From: Pelagibacterium halotolerans B2
GTDB lineage: Bacteria > Pseudomonadota > Alphaproteobacteria > Rhizobiales > Devosiaceae
NCBI RefSeq assembly: GCF_000230555.1
Contig: NC_016078.1
Coordinates: forward strand, 930,001-994,000
Direction of reading: 5' to 3'
DNA length: 64,000 nucleotides
The notes under the pieces are model-generated. The model was not told the origin of the DNA and did not search any database. It saw nothing but the letters and a program-made list of their open reading frames with translations. Made by a program: the position numbers and the translations under genes. Position 1 is the stretch's first letter, and every line of letters begins with the position of its first letter. Of this stretch, positions 27,736-36,848 are shown in pieces.

Positions 27736-28596
27736 ATGCGCGCGACGACGCGAACGGCGTACGGATTTCTGACGCCCTATCTGCTGATTTTCGCCGCCTT
27801 CTGGGTGTGGCCCATCATCTATTCGTTCTATCTCTCTTTCCTCGCGACCCGCGTTCAGCCCTGGACCTTCAACCCCACCTTCAATTGGGGCCGGTTGATT
27901 ATCGATCCGGCCTTCTTCAACGCCTTCAAGAACACAATGATCATCCTGGTCATCCAGGTGCCTGTGATGATCGCGCTCGCGACGCTGCTCGCCGTCCTGC
28001 TCAATTCGCAACTGCTCAGGGCGCGCGGCATCATGCGCTTCGCCTTTTTCGCTCCCGTCGTCGTTGGCGAGGTCGCCTATGCCGCCGTCTTCCGCCTGAT
28101 GTTCCAGGCCGATTTCGGCGTCATCAACAAATTGCTCGGCCTTATTGGCGTGGCTCCGGTCTCGTGGAGTTCCAACCCCACCGCCGCCATGGCGCTCATC
28201 ATCATGGCTGTCACCTGGCGCTGGGTCGGCTACAATGCCATCATCATATTGTCCGGCCTTCAATCGATCCCAGAAGATGTCTATGAGGCCGCAACCCTCG
28301 ACAGGGTTTCAAAGACAAAACAGTTCTTTTTCATCACCCTGCCGCTGCTGCGTCCCATCATTTTGGTCTGCGTGGTGCTTTCGGTCATCGGCACCATGCA
28401 GCTCTTTGCCGAACCCTTCCTCATCACCAATCGCGGCGGTCCCGGCGGCGCCACCGAAACGCTCGGCCTGTTCCTCTACCGCCAGGGCTTTACCGTTCTC
28501 AATTTCGGCTATGCCTCGGCGGTCGCCTATACCATCGCAGCGATTGCGGTGGTCATCTCGGCGCTCAATTTCTGGCTGGGGAGGGACCCCAAATGA
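27736..28596 (+). CDS. Sugar ABC transporter permease (MalF/UgpA-like)
   Basis: Six membrane helices and the EAA loop VYEAATLDRVSKTKQFFFITLPLLRPIIL, near residue 190, which docks to the ATPase. 286 residues, the usual size. Its stop overlaps the start of the second permease by four bases. It belongs with the binding protein and ATPase on either side. Confidence 0.93.
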   Translation: MRATTRTAYGFLTPYLLIFAAFWVWPIIYSFYLSFLATRVQPWTFNPTFNWGRLIIDPAFFNAFKNTMIILVIQVPVMIALATLLAVLLNSQLLRARGIMRFAFFAPVVVGEVAYAAVFRLMFQADFGVINKLLGLIGVAPVSWSSNPTAAMALIIMAVTWRWVGYNAIIILSGLQSIPEDVYEAATLDRVSKTKQFFFITLPLLRPIILVCVVLSVIGTMQLFAEPFLITNRGGPGGATETLGLFLYRQGFTVLNFGYASAVAYTIAAIAVVISALNFWLGRDPK

Positions 28597-29429
28597 GATC
28601 GAAGTCGCAAACCACGCTGCTGCGAACCGTCGGGCTGCACGCCGTTCTCGTGCCGCTGGCGCTCGTCTGGCTGTTTCCCATCTGGATGATGGTGGTGTTT
28701 TCGACCCAACCCGAAAACGCGATCTTTTCCGCCAACCTCACCCTGTTGCCCGCCGACCGGTTCGCCGAGAATTTTTCTCTTCTGCAAGCCGACACAGGCT
28801 TCTTGCGCACGGTCTTCGTTTCGATTGTCGTGGCGCTGGTCTATACAATTCTCTCGGTCATGCTGACCTCGATGGCCGGCTGGGCGCTGGCGCGCTATAA
28901 TTTTGCCGGCAAGGGTCTGGTCCTCGCCATTATCCTGGGCACCCTGACGCTGCCCTATTTCGTCGTCGTCATCCCCCAGTTCATTATGGTCGCCCGCGAT
29001 TTCGGGCTGGGTAACACCTGGTTCGCGCTTATCGTGCCGCCGCTGTTCAATTCCCTCGGCGTGCTCTTCATGCGCCAGTCGTTCTCGATGATGCCGTCTG
29101 AACTTTTCGATGCAGCCCGCGTCGAGGGCGTCAAGGAATGGCAGATCTTCCTGCGCGTGGCATTGCCCATGGCGCGCCCCACCATCGCGGCGCTCTGCAT
29201 CATCCTGTTCCTTGCGAGCTGGAACAATTATCTCTGGCCGCTGCTCATCAACAACCGCCCCGACATGATGACGGCACCCGTGGCGCTGGGCTCGCTGATC
29301 GGGCTCACCCGCGTCTCCTGGGGCGGCATCATGACCGGCGCGGTCGTTTTGACCATCCCCATGCTCGTCGTCTTCGTCGTACTTCAACGCCATTTCGTCG
29401 CCGGCATCGCCGCTGGCGCAATCAAATAG
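28593..29429 (+). CDS. Sugar ABC transporter permease (MalG/UgpE-like)
   Basis: Six membrane helices, the EAA motif ELFDAARVEGVKEWQIFLRVALPMARPTI, and a C-terminal end AGIAAGAIK, typical of MalG-like proteins. 278 residues. It overlaps the preceding permease by four bases and is followed by a rhizobial palindrome and then the ATPase gene. Confidence 0.93.
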   Translation: MRSKSQTTLLRTVGLHAVLVPLALVWLFPIWMMVVFSTQPENAIFSANLTLLPADRFAENFSLLQADTGFLRTVFVSIVVALVYTILSVMLTSMAGWALARYNFAGKGLVLAIILGTLTLPYFVVVIPQFIMVARDFGLGNTWFALIVPPLFNSLGVLFMRQSFSMMPSELFDAARVEGVKEWQIFLRVALPMARPTIAALCIILFLASWNNYLWPLLINNRPDMMTAPVALGSLIGLTRVSWGGIMTGAVVLTIPMLVVFVVLQRHFVAGIAAGAIK

Positions 29430-29489
29430 GAGTGCTTCCAGAAAAAGTGGACACCACTTTTTCGGTTCGGAAGCGCGACAACTAAATAG
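29430..29489. repeat. REP-like rhizobial palindrome, copy 1
   Basis: The outer arms are CTTCC (29435-29439) and GGAAG (29470-29474); an inner stem AAAAAGTGG with CCACTTTTT (ACA loop) is perfect. A related element with different arms lies near 37434. It is located between the permease and ATPase genes, within the operon, so it must be transcribed. Confidence 0.7.
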
Positions 29490-29497
29490 GAAAAGTC

Positions 29498-30583
29498 ATG
29501 GCTGGTGTCACACTCAATGCCGTCAAGAAGCGCTTCGGCGCCGTCGAAGTCATCCATGGCGTCGACCTCACGGTCGACGATGGCGAGTTCGTCGTTTTTG
29601 TCGGCCCGTCGGGTTGTGGAAAATCGACGCTCCTGCGCATGATCGCCGGGCTCGAGGATATCTCCGATGGCGAGGTGTCCATCGGTGGGACGATGGTCAA
29701 CGATATTGAGCCCGCCGATCGCGGCATCGCCATGGTGTTCCAGTCCTACGCGCTCTACCCGCACATGAGTGTGGAACAGAACCTGTCCTTCGGCCTGCGC
29801 ATGAATGGGCGCCCAAAGGACGATATCGCCCGCCGCGTTTCAAACGCCGCCGCGATCCTCCAGATCGAACCGTTGCTTGCCCGCCGCCCCAAACAGCTTT
29901 CGGGCGGCCAGCGTCAGCGCGTCGCCATCGGTCGCGCCATCGTGCGCCAGCCCGAAGTCTTCCTGTTCGACGAACCGCTGTCCAATCTCGACGCCGAACT
30001 GCGCGTCCAGATGCGGGTGGAAATCGCCCGGCTGCACAAGGAATTGGGCACGACCATGATTTACGTCACCCATGATCAGACCGAGGCCATGACACTGGCC
30101 GACAAGATCGTCGTCCTGCGCGATGGCCGCGTCGAACAGGTCGGTGCGCCGCTCGATCTCTATGACGATCCCGCCAACCGGTTCGTTGCCGGTTTCGTCG
30201 GCTCTCCGCGCATGAATTTCATGGCCGCCAGGGTGATCGACGCCGGCCCCGGCAGCGTCACCGTCGAGATCGAAAAGCACGGCTCGCCCCGGCTTTCTCT
30301 GCCGGTCAATCAGTCGCTCAATGCCGGCGATGCTGTTACCGTGGGCATCCGTCCCGAGCATTTCGGGGGCAGCGCGGGGGAGGGCGCTTCATTGACCGTC
30401 GACGTCGATGTCGCCGAACATCTCGGGGCAACAAGTTTCGTCTATGCAAATATGAAGACCGGCGAGCAACTGATCATCGAGCGCGAGCAATCGCGATCTG
30501 AAATGGGCCGCACAGAATTGACCGTCACCATTCCCCCGGGCCGGGCATACCTGTTCGATAGCCAGGGCGACCGTATCCGCTAA
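29498..30583 (+). CDS. Sugar ABC transporter ATP-binding protein (UgpC/MsmK/MalK-type)
   Basis: Walker [10 protein letters not shown], signature [14 protein letters not shown], Walker [13 protein letters not shown] and switch His in [12 protein letters not shown] are all present, followed by the regulatory TOBE domain from about residue 240. 361 residues. AGGAAAAG precedes the ATG. It energises the importer encoded upstream; such ATPases often serve several sugar importers. Confidence 0.95.
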   Translation: MAGVTLNAVKKRFGAVEVIHGVDLTVDDGEFVVFVGPSGCGKSTLLRMIAGLEDISDGEVSIGGTMVNDIEPADRGIAMVFQSYALYPHMSVEQNLSFGLRMNGRPKDDIARRVSNAAAILQIEPLLARRPKQLSGGQRQRVAIGRAIVRQPEVFLFDEPLSNLDAELRVQMRVEIARLHKELGTTMIYVTHDQTEAMTLADKIVVLRDGRVEQVGAPLDLYDDPANRFVAGFVGSPRMNFMAARVIDAGPGSVTVEIEKHGSPRLSLPVNQSLNAGDAVTVGIRPEHFGGSAGEGASLTVDVDVAEHLGATSFVYANMKTGEQLIIEREQSRSEMGRTELTVTIPPGRAYLFDSQGDRIR

Positions 30584-30619
30584 TACCCAAGACCTCTCAT
30601 TTCAGAAAGAGATTCTCTC

Positions 30620-32632
30620 ATGTCGCAACAGCAAAAAGTCCGCTGGGGCATCCTCGGACCGGGATCCATCGCCCGCGCCTTTGCCGGCGGTCTCGCCCAC
30701 AGCCAGTCGGGCGAACTGGTGGCTCTGGGCGCGCGCAATCCCGATAAGCCCGATTACGCCGAACATTTCCCCGGCGCCCGTGTGCTCAACGGTTACGACG
30801 CTCTGCTCGCCGACGCCGATGTGGATGCCGTCTATATCGCCACCCCGCATCCCCAGCACGCCCAATGGGCGATCAAGGCCGCCGAAGCGAAAAAGCATGT
30901 GCTGTGCGAAAAGCCCATGGGCCTGACCGCCTTTGAGGCCGATGCCATGTTCCACGCAGCCCGCAAGGCGAAAACCTTCATGGGCGAAGCGTTCATGTAT
31001 CGCGTCCACCCCATGACGCAAAAGCTGATCGACCTGATCGCTGCCGGCGAAATCGGCGAAGTCCGCGCCATCAAGTCGAGCTTCGGCTTCGCCATGCCGC
31101 GCTTCGACCCCGAACACCGCCTTTATGCCAACGAACTGGCCGGTGGCGGCATCCTCGATGTCGGGTGTTACCCGGTTTCCATGGCCCGCCTGATCGCCGG
31201 AGTTGCGAACGGCAGGCCTTTCCTCGAACCCGAAACCGTGTCCGGTGTCGCCCATCTGGGCCAGTCCGGCGTCGATGAGTGGGCCGCCGCGGTGCTCAAA
31301 TTCCCCGGCGGCATCCTGGCCGAAGTCTCCTGCTCGGTCTCGCTCGCCCAGGACAATGTCTTGCGCATCCTGGGCACCGGGGGGCGCATCGAAATCCGCG
31401 ATTTCTGGTTCGCCACTGGCCACAAGGGCGGCACCGCAATCATCGACATCGTCCGCCCCGACGGCACGCACGAGCCGGTCGAGGTTGCCGAAGCCGGTTG
31501 GCTCTATTCGTTCGAGGCCGAAGCGGCCAGCCTGGCCATCCTCGCGGGAAAGACCGAATTCGATGCCCCCGGCATGAGTTGGGACGATACCCTGGGCAAT
31601 CTGCGTGTCCTCGACAAATGGCGCCAGACAGCCGGCCTCGAATATGAGATCGAAAAGCCCGCCTTGCGCACCAGAACCCTGAAAGGGGAAACGCTGACCA
31701 GCGGCAACCGGATCGGCCGCGTTGCCATTCCCGGGCTTCAAAAGCCCATCTCCCGGCTTGCCCTCGGCTTTGAAGACTTTCGCTCCTTTTCCAGCGCCGC
31801 GATCCTGCTCGATGCCTTTTACGAAAAGGGTGGCAACGCCTTCGATACAGCCTTCATCTACGGCAACGGCATCACCGAAACCCTGTTCGGCGATTGGCAG
31901 GCCTCGCGCGGCGTGCGTGACGATGTCGTGGTGATCGGCAAGGGTGCCCACTCGCCGCTGACCTATCCCGACGTGATCGCCAAACAGCTCGACATAAGCC
32001 TCAACAAGCTCAAAACCGACCATGTCGACGTCTATTTCATGCACCGCGACAACATCGACGTGCCCGTCGATGAATTCGTCGATGCCATGGACGCGGAAGT
32101 CCGGCGGGGCCGCATCCGGGGGCCGTTCGGTGGCTCGAACTGGACGCGTGAGCGCTTCGACGAGGCCGTCGCCTATGCCACCCGCACCGGCAAGACGGCG
32201 CCCAGCGCTCTCTCGAACAATTTCTCGCTGGCCGAGATGCAAAAGCCCCTCTGGCCCGGCTGCGTCGCGTCCTCGGATGATGGCTGGCGCGCATGGCTTT
32301 CGGACCGTCAGGTGACGAACTTTGCCTGGTCCAGCCAGGGCAGGGGCTTTTTCACCGACCGCGCCGGGCGCGACAAGACCGAAAATGCCGAACTGGTCGA
32401 GACCTGGTACACCGGCGCCAATTTCGCCCGCCGCGATCGCGCCGTCGAACTGGCGCACAAGCTGGGCAAAAAACCCATCCATGTCGCACTGGCCTATTGC
32501 CTCTATCAGCCATTCCCCTTGGTCCCGCTCATCGGCCCGCGCACCCTTGCCGAACTCGATGACAGTCTTGAGGCCCTAGATATCACCCTGACACCGGATG
32601 ACGTCGTCTGGCTGCGCGATGGAAAGCGTTGA
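30620..32632 (+). CDS. Fusion of Gfo/Idh/MocA dehydrogenase and aldo/keto reductase, 670 aa
   Basis: Residues 1-330 form a Gfo/Idh/MocA oxidoreductase: Rossmann start WGILGPGSIARAFAGG, catalytic motif CEKPMGL (97-99), and GGGILDVGCYPVSMARL. Residues about 350-670 form an aldo/keto reductase with the complete catalytic tetrad Asp409 (FDTAFIYG), Tyr414, Lys441 (VIGKGAH) and His475 (YFMHRDN). Both halves look intact and functional. No stop or frameshift lies between them. It sits between the ABC ATPase and a GH4 glycosidase, so it should act on the imported or cleaved sugar, perhaps as oxidation in one domain and reduction in the other. Reaction direction and substrate unknown. Confidence 0.88.
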   Translation: MSQQQKVRWGILGPGSIARAFAGGLAHSQSGELVALGARNPDKPDYAEHFPGARVLNGYDALLADADVDAVYIATPHPQHAQWAIKAAEAKKHVLCEKPMGLTAFEADAMFHAARKAKTFMGEAFMYRVHPMTQKLIDLIAAGEIGEVRAIKSSFGFAMPRFDPEHRLYANELAGGGILDVGCYPVSMARLIAGVANGRPFLEPETVSGVAHLGQSGVDEWAAAVLKFPGGILAEVSCSVSLAQDNVLRILGTGGRIEIRDFWFATGHKGGTAIIDIVRPDGTHEPVEVAEAGWLYSFEAEAASLAILAGKTEFDAPGMSWDDTLGNLRVLDKWRQTAGLEYEIEKPALRTRTLKGETLTSGNRIGRVAIPGLQKPISRLALGFEDFRSFSSAAILLDAFYEKGGNAFDTAFIYGNGITETLFGDWQASRGVRDDVVVIGKGAHSPLTYPDVIAKQLDISLNKLKTDHVDVYFMHRDNIDVPVDEFVDAMDAEVRRGRIRGPFGGSNWTRERFDEAVAYATRTGKTAPSALSNNFSLAEMQKPLWPGCVASSDDGWRAWLSDRQVTNFAWSSQGRGFFTDRAGRDKTENAELVETWYTGANFARRDRAVELAHKLGKKPIHVALAYCLYQPFPLVPLIGPRTLAELDDSLEALDITLTPDDVVWLRDGKR

Positions 32633-32634
32633 GA

Positions 32635-33984
32635 ATGGCAAACCCAAAAATTGCCTTTATCGGCGCCGGCTCGACCGTTTTCATGAAAAACATCATCGGC
32701 GATGTCCTGCAACGCAAGCCGCTGGCCGGTGCCCATATCGCGCTCATGGACATCGATCCCCAGCGCCTTGCCGATAGCGAACTGGTGGCGGGAAAGCTGG
32801 TCAAAACGCTCGGCGCTCCAGCGACAGTCACCACCCACACCGACCGCCGCGCTGCATTGGACGGGGCCGATTTCGTCATCGTCGCCTTCCAGATCGGCGG
32901 CTATGAGCCCTCCACCGTGATCGATTTCGAGGTGCCCAAACGCTTCGGCCTGCGCCAGACCATCGCCGATACGCTGGGGATCGGCGGCATCATGCGCGGC
33001 CTGCGCACGGTCCCCCATCTCTGGGCGGTCTGCGCCGATATGGAAGAGCTGTGCCCCAACGCCATCTTGCTCCAATACGTCAACCCCATGGCCATCAACA
33101 CCTGGGCCATCGCTGAAAAATACCCCGCCATCCGCCAGGTCGGTCTCTGCCACTCGGTGCAGGGCACAGCCGCAGAACTGGCGCGCGACCTCGAAATTCC
33201 CGTCGAAACGCTGCGCTACAGGGCGGCCGGCATCAATCACATGGCGTGCTATCTGACCCTCGAACAGCGCCAGCCCGACGGCAGCCACAAGAACCTCTAC
33301 CCGGACCTCCTCGCAGGCTATCGTGCCGGCAAAATCCCAAAGCCCAGCGACTGGAACCCGCGCTGTCCAAACAGGGTGCGCTATGAAATGATGACCCGGC
33401 TGGGCTATTTCGTCACCGAAAGCTCCGAGCACTTCGCCGAATACGTGCCCTGGTTCATCAAATCGGGCCGCGACGACCTGATCGAAAAATACGGCATTCC
33501 GCTCGATGAATACCCCAAGCGCTGCATCGAGCAGGTCGAGGACTGGACAGAGCAGGCAGAACGCTACCGTACCGCCGAAACCATCGAGATCGAGGAAAGC
33601 CACGAATACGCCTCCTCCATCGTCAACGCCATCTGGACGGGCGAGCCCGCGGTCATCTACGGCAATATCCGCAACAATGGCGCCATCGCCTCGCTGCCCG
33701 ATTCCTGCGCGGTCGAAGTGCCCTGTCTCGTCGATGCCAACGGCATCCAGCCCACCCATATCGGCGCGTTGCCGCCGCAACTGACCGCCCTGATGCGCAC
33801 AAACATCAACGTGCAGGAACTCACGGTCAAAGCGCTCACCACCGAGAACCGCGAGCACATCTACCACGCCGCCATGCTCGACCCCCACACCGCCGCCGAA
33901 CTCGATCTCGACCAGATCTGGTCGCTGGTCGATGACCTCATCGCCGCCCATGGCGATATGCTACCGGCATGGGCACGGCGCTGA
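32635..33984 (+). CDS. melA: GH4 family glycosidase, alpha-galactosidase (MelA)-like
   Basis: An NAD-dependent glycosidase with Rossmann start IAFIGAGSTVFMKN, metal-site Cys172 in GLCHSVQGT and His202 in GINHMACYL. In GH4 the CHS form at the metal site is typical of alpha-galactosidases and related galacturonidases, as known from comparisons of the family. The ATG at 32635 follows a GGAAAG; a TTG at 32629 is in frame. It lies three bases after the fused reductase. GH4 enzymes oxidise C3 of the sugar transiently, need Mn2+ and NAD+, and cleave by elimination. Alpha-galactoside use is the best guess for the locus. Confidence 0.88.
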   Translation: MANPKIAFIGAGSTVFMKNIIGDVLQRKPLAGAHIALMDIDPQRLADSELVAGKLVKTLGAPATVTTHTDRRAALDGADFVIVAFQIGGYEPSTVIDFEVPKRFGLRQTIADTLGIGGIMRGLRTVPHLWAVCADMEELCPNAILLQYVNPMAINTWAIAEKYPAIRQVGLCHSVQGTAAELARDLEIPVETLRYRAAGINHMACYLTLEQRQPDGSHKNLYPDLLAGYRAGKIPKPSDWNPRCPNRVRYEMMTRLGYFVTESSEHFAEYVPWFIKSGRDDLIEKYGIPLDEYPKRCIEQVEDWTEQAERYRTAETIEIEESHEYASSIVNAIWTGEPAVIYGNIRNNGAIASLPDSCAVEVPCLVDANGIQPTHIGALPPQLTALMRTNINVQELTVKALTTENREHIYHAAMLDPHTAAELDLDQIWSLVDDLIAAHGDMLPAWARR

Positions 33985-33985
33985 G

Positions 33986-34009
33986 TGCACTTGTTAAAAC
34001 AATGGCACA
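33986..34009 (+). promoter_or_regulatory. Palindrome upstream of glpD, possible operator or weak terminator
   Basis: TTGTT-AA-AACAA (33991-34002) within a longer imperfect dyad (GTGCACTTGTT and AACAATGGCAC). It is just after the GH4 stop and 60 bases before glpD. No T-run follows, so it looks more like an operator than a terminator. Confidence 0.4.
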
Positions 34010-34061
34010 TTTACCGGTGTATGAGAGCTTCAGGCACTGATTTGAAATCCTGGAGGCGCGG

Positions 34062-35570
34062 GTGAGCGACCCGGTATTCGACATCTTCATCGTCGGCGGT
34101 GGGATCAATGGCTGCGGCATCGCCCGCGATGCGGCAGGGCGGGGCTATTCGGTCTGCCTTGCCGAAATGAACGATCTGGCTTCGGGCACATCCTCTGCCT
34201 CCACAAAGCTCATTCATGGCGGCCTGCGCTATCTCGAACATTACGAGTTCCGGCTGGTGCGCGAATCCCTAAAGGAGCGCGAAGTGCTCTGGGCCATGGC
34301 CCCGCATATCATCTGGCCGCTGCGTTTCGTGCTGCCCCATCACAAGGGTCTGCGTCCCGCATGGCTCCTGCGGCTCGGCCTTTTCCTCTACGACCACATC
34401 GGGGGCCGCAAGCGCCTGCCGGCCACCAAGGTGCGCGACCTGCGCCAGGATCCCCTCGGCGCCGTGCTCAAGCCGGGGCAGGGGCGGGCTTTCGAATATT
34501 CCGATTGCTGGGTCGATGACGCCCGTCTTGTCGTATTGACCGCCCGCGATGCCGCCGACCGGGGCGCCGAAATCCACACCCGCACCCGCATGATTTCGGC
34601 TCATCGGGTCGACGACCACTGGGAAATCACCATCCAGGACGATTCAGGCCATACCCGAACCGTACGGGCCCGCATGCTGGTTAATGCCGCCGGACCGTGG
34701 GTCTCCGAGGTCCTTTCGGGGCTGATCGGTGGCAATGAAAGCCACGACGTGCGGCTCGTCAAAGGCAGCCATATCGTGGTGCGCAAGCTCTATGACGATC
34801 CGCGCTGTTTTTTCTTCCAGAACGCCGATGGCCGCATCTTCTTTTCCATCCCCTATCAGGGCGATTTCACGCTGATCGGCACCACCGATCAGGACTTCGA
34901 CGGCGATCCGGCCTCTGTCGATATTTCCCCGGCCGAAACCGACTATCTGCTGGCGGCGGCCAACCAGTATTTCCGCGATCCCATCGGCAGAGACGATATC
35001 GTCTGGACCTATTCGGGCGTGCGCCCGCTCTACAATGACGGCGCGTCCAGGGCCCAGGAAGCCACGCGCGACTATGTCCTCAAGCACACGGGCGGCGGGG
35101 ATACGCCCACCCTGCTCAACGTCTTTGGCGGCAAACTGACCACCTACCGCCGGCTCGCCGAATCCGCACTCGAACACATCGAGACCGCGCTCGGGCGTCG
35201 TGGTGATCGGTGGACGTCCCACTCATCGCTGCCGGGTGGAGACTTCTCCGTCGACGGCTTTGCGGACGAAGTCGAGAACTTGCAGACTCGCTACCCGTTT
35301 CTCTCAACCGAAAATGCCCGCCGGTTCGTCCGTGCCTATGGCACGCTCTCGCGAACCATCCTTGGTGACGCCCGCACGGCAGAAGACCTCGGTCCCGATT
35401 TCGGCTGCGGCCTGACCGGCGCCGAGGTACGCTATCAGGTCGAGCGCGAATGGGCGCGCAGCGCCGATGACATTCTCTGGCGCCGCTCCAAGCTCGGCCT
35501 GCATGGCGCGCGGATCGACCGTTCTGCGCTCGATTCGTACATCTACGAAGCCCTCCGTGCCTCAGGCTAG
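34062..35570 (+). CDS. glpD: Aerobic glycerol-3-phosphate dehydrogenase
   Basis: FAD protein of 502 residues: FIVGGGINGCGIARDAAGRG, GTSSASTKLIHGGLRYLEHYEFRLVRESLKERE, FSYSDCWVDDARL-like segment and VNAAGPWVSEV, ending in the C-terminal helical domain with RRSKLGL. It oxidises sn-glycerol-3-phosphate to dihydroxyacetone phosphate at the membrane and passes electrons to quinone. The start is a GTG at 34062 after CTGGAGG. It follows the sugar operon but has its own upstream palindrome, so it may be separately controlled. No glycerol kinase or facilitator gene is in the window. Confidence 0.94.
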   Translation: MSDPVFDIFIVGGGINGCGIARDAAGRGYSVCLAEMNDLASGTSSASTKLIHGGLRYLEHYEFRLVRESLKEREVLWAMAPHIIWPLRFVLPHHKGLRPAWLLRLGLFLYDHIGGRKRLPATKVRDLRQDPLGAVLKPGQGRAFEYSDCWVDDARLVVLTARDAADRGAEIHTRTRMISAHRVDDHWEITIQDDSGHTRTVRARMLVNAAGPWVSEVLSGLIGGNESHDVRLVKGSHIVVRKLYDDPRCFFFQNADGRIFFSIPYQGDFTLIGTTDQDFDGDPASVDISPAETDYLLAAANQYFRDPIGRDDIVWTYSGVRPLYNDGASRAQEATRDYVLKHTGGGDTPTLLNVFGGKLTTYRRLAESALEHIETALGRRGDRWTSHSSLPGGDFSVDGFADEVENLQTRYPFLSTENARRFVRAYGTLSRTILGDARTAEDLGPDFGCGLTGAEVRYQVEREWARSADDILWRRSKLGLHGARIDRSALDSYIYEALRASG

Positions 35571-35794
35571 ATCAGCCCACCACGCGCCGGACTTATCGAA
35601 ATCCGGCCGATTGCACCGCGCCTGCGCTTGAAATCGCCGGACTGGCTTGTGGCATCCAGCCGTTCCGCATCTGTCATCGGCAACAGCCCGAGATCGATCC
35701 GCGTCCGCTCGTTGAGCCGCGATACATCCAGGTAATCCGGGCGGTTGCGCCGACGGCGGAACACTGCTCTTATAAGATTTGAAATCCGCGTCAT
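35567..35794 (-). CDS. Small basic DUF1127-like protein, 75 aa
   Basis: Residues 1-50 (MTRISNLIRAVFRRRRNRPDYLDVSRLNERTRIDLGLLP) resemble the DUF1127 pattern of a basic amphipathic start and an LNERTRIDLGL-type helix. Small DUF1127 proteins influence RNA turnover and phosphate and carbon metabolism in alphaproteobacteria. The stop overlaps that of glpD by four bases on the opposite strand. The start at 35794 gives the family-like N-terminus; a codon at 35821 is in frame. Confidence 0.62.
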   Translation of the reverse strand: MTRISNLIRAVFRRRRNRPDYLDVSRLNERTRIDLGLLPMTDAERLDATSQSGDFKRRRGAIGRISISPARGGLI

Positions 35795-35886
35795 GGGTTC
35801 GATCCTTCCAGTATCATGCAATCAGCATGCACCGGAACACGCCACAAAGACCAATCGAACGTCATGGCAATGCATAAAGTGGGCTT

Positions 35887-36795
35887 ATGGATATGAGCGC
35901 AAACCTGCCGCCGCTGCCGACCCTGCGCGTGTTCGAGGCCGCCGCGCGGCACCTCAATTTCACCCGCGCGGGCGAGGAGCTGGGCATGACCCAGGCGGCC
36001 GTCAGCTATCACATCAAGCTGCTTGAAGAACGGATCGGCGCAACCTTGTTCGTCCGGCATGGCCGCAAGATCGAATTGACCGATACCGGCAGCACGCTGG
36101 CGCCTGCCCTGAGCGGCGCCTTCCGCTCGATCGCCAACGCGTTTGACGCCGCCAAATCGAAAACAGGCAGTACGCTGTCGATCTCCGCGGTGCCGACCGT
36201 CTCGACGCAATGGCTGGCCCGCCGCCTCGGCGCATTCCAGGTCAGCCATCCCGAACTTGCCGTGCGGCTCGAGATGTCGACTGACCTCGTCGATTTCGAC
36301 AATGACGATATCGATGTCGGGATACGCGTTGGATTGGGTGAATATCCCGGGCTCGTCTCCCACTTCCTGTTCAAGGCCGAATACGCGCCCATGCTCAGCC
36401 CGGCCCTCGCGGCCAGCATCGGTGGCATCGAAACGCCTGCCGATCTGCTCAAGCTGCCCTTCGTCAGCGAGGGCGAACTCTGGAATGCACAATGGCTCGA
36501 ACTGGTCGGGCTGCCCCGTCCTGACGTGGTCAGGGGCCTCAACGTCAACTTCGGCAGCCAATATCTCGACGCCGCCGCCGCCATTTCGGGCGCGGGCATC
36601 GCCATGCTGACCCCGGCACTGTACCGCGAGGAACTCAGGGACGGACGCTTGATCCAACCTTTCGATATCGTGGGCGTTGACCCCGTCAGCTATTGGCTCG
36701 TCTATCCCCACGCTCGGAGAACCCTCCCCAAGATTCGCGCCTTTCGGGACTGGTTGCTGGCAGAGGCCCAAAGTCTGCAGAACCAACCGATTTGA
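35887..36795 (+). CDS. LysR-family transcriptional regulator (GcvA-like)
   Basis: Winged helix-turn-helix at the N-terminus (LPTLRVFEAAARHLNFTRAGEELGMTQAAVSYHIKLLEERIGATLFVRHGRKIELTDTG), then a periplasmic-binding-like effector domain of about 200 residues. 302 residues. The GcvA-type length and start LPPLPTLRVFEAAAR are recalled from that subgroup. The divergent neighbour is the DUF1127-like gene; downstream is the 2H phosphoesterase. Targets unknown. Confidence 0.9.
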   Translation: MDMSANLPPLPTLRVFEAAARHLNFTRAGEELGMTQAAVSYHIKLLEERIGATLFVRHGRKIELTDTGSTLAPALSGAFRSIANAFDAAKSKTGSTLSISAVPTVSTQWLARRLGAFQVSHPELAVRLEMSTDLVDFDNDDIDVGIRVGLGEYPGLVSHFLFKAEYAPMLSPALAASIGGIETPADLLKLPFVSEGELWNAQWLELVGLPRPDVVRGLNVNFGSQYLDAAAAISGAGIAMLTPALYREELRDGRLIQPFDIVGVDPVSYWLVYPHARRTLPKIRAFRDWLLAEAQSLQNQPI

Positions 36796-36848
36796 CTTCA
36801 GCCGATCTTGGTGAGAACATATCAGGAACAATTGGTGAGGCTGCAATC

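Noticed and set aside
30602-32482. Minus-strand frame of about 626 codons opposite the fused oxidoreductase.
   Set aside because: It mirrors codon bias of the plus-strand gene, whose two catalytic domains are complete. It has no recognised motif.
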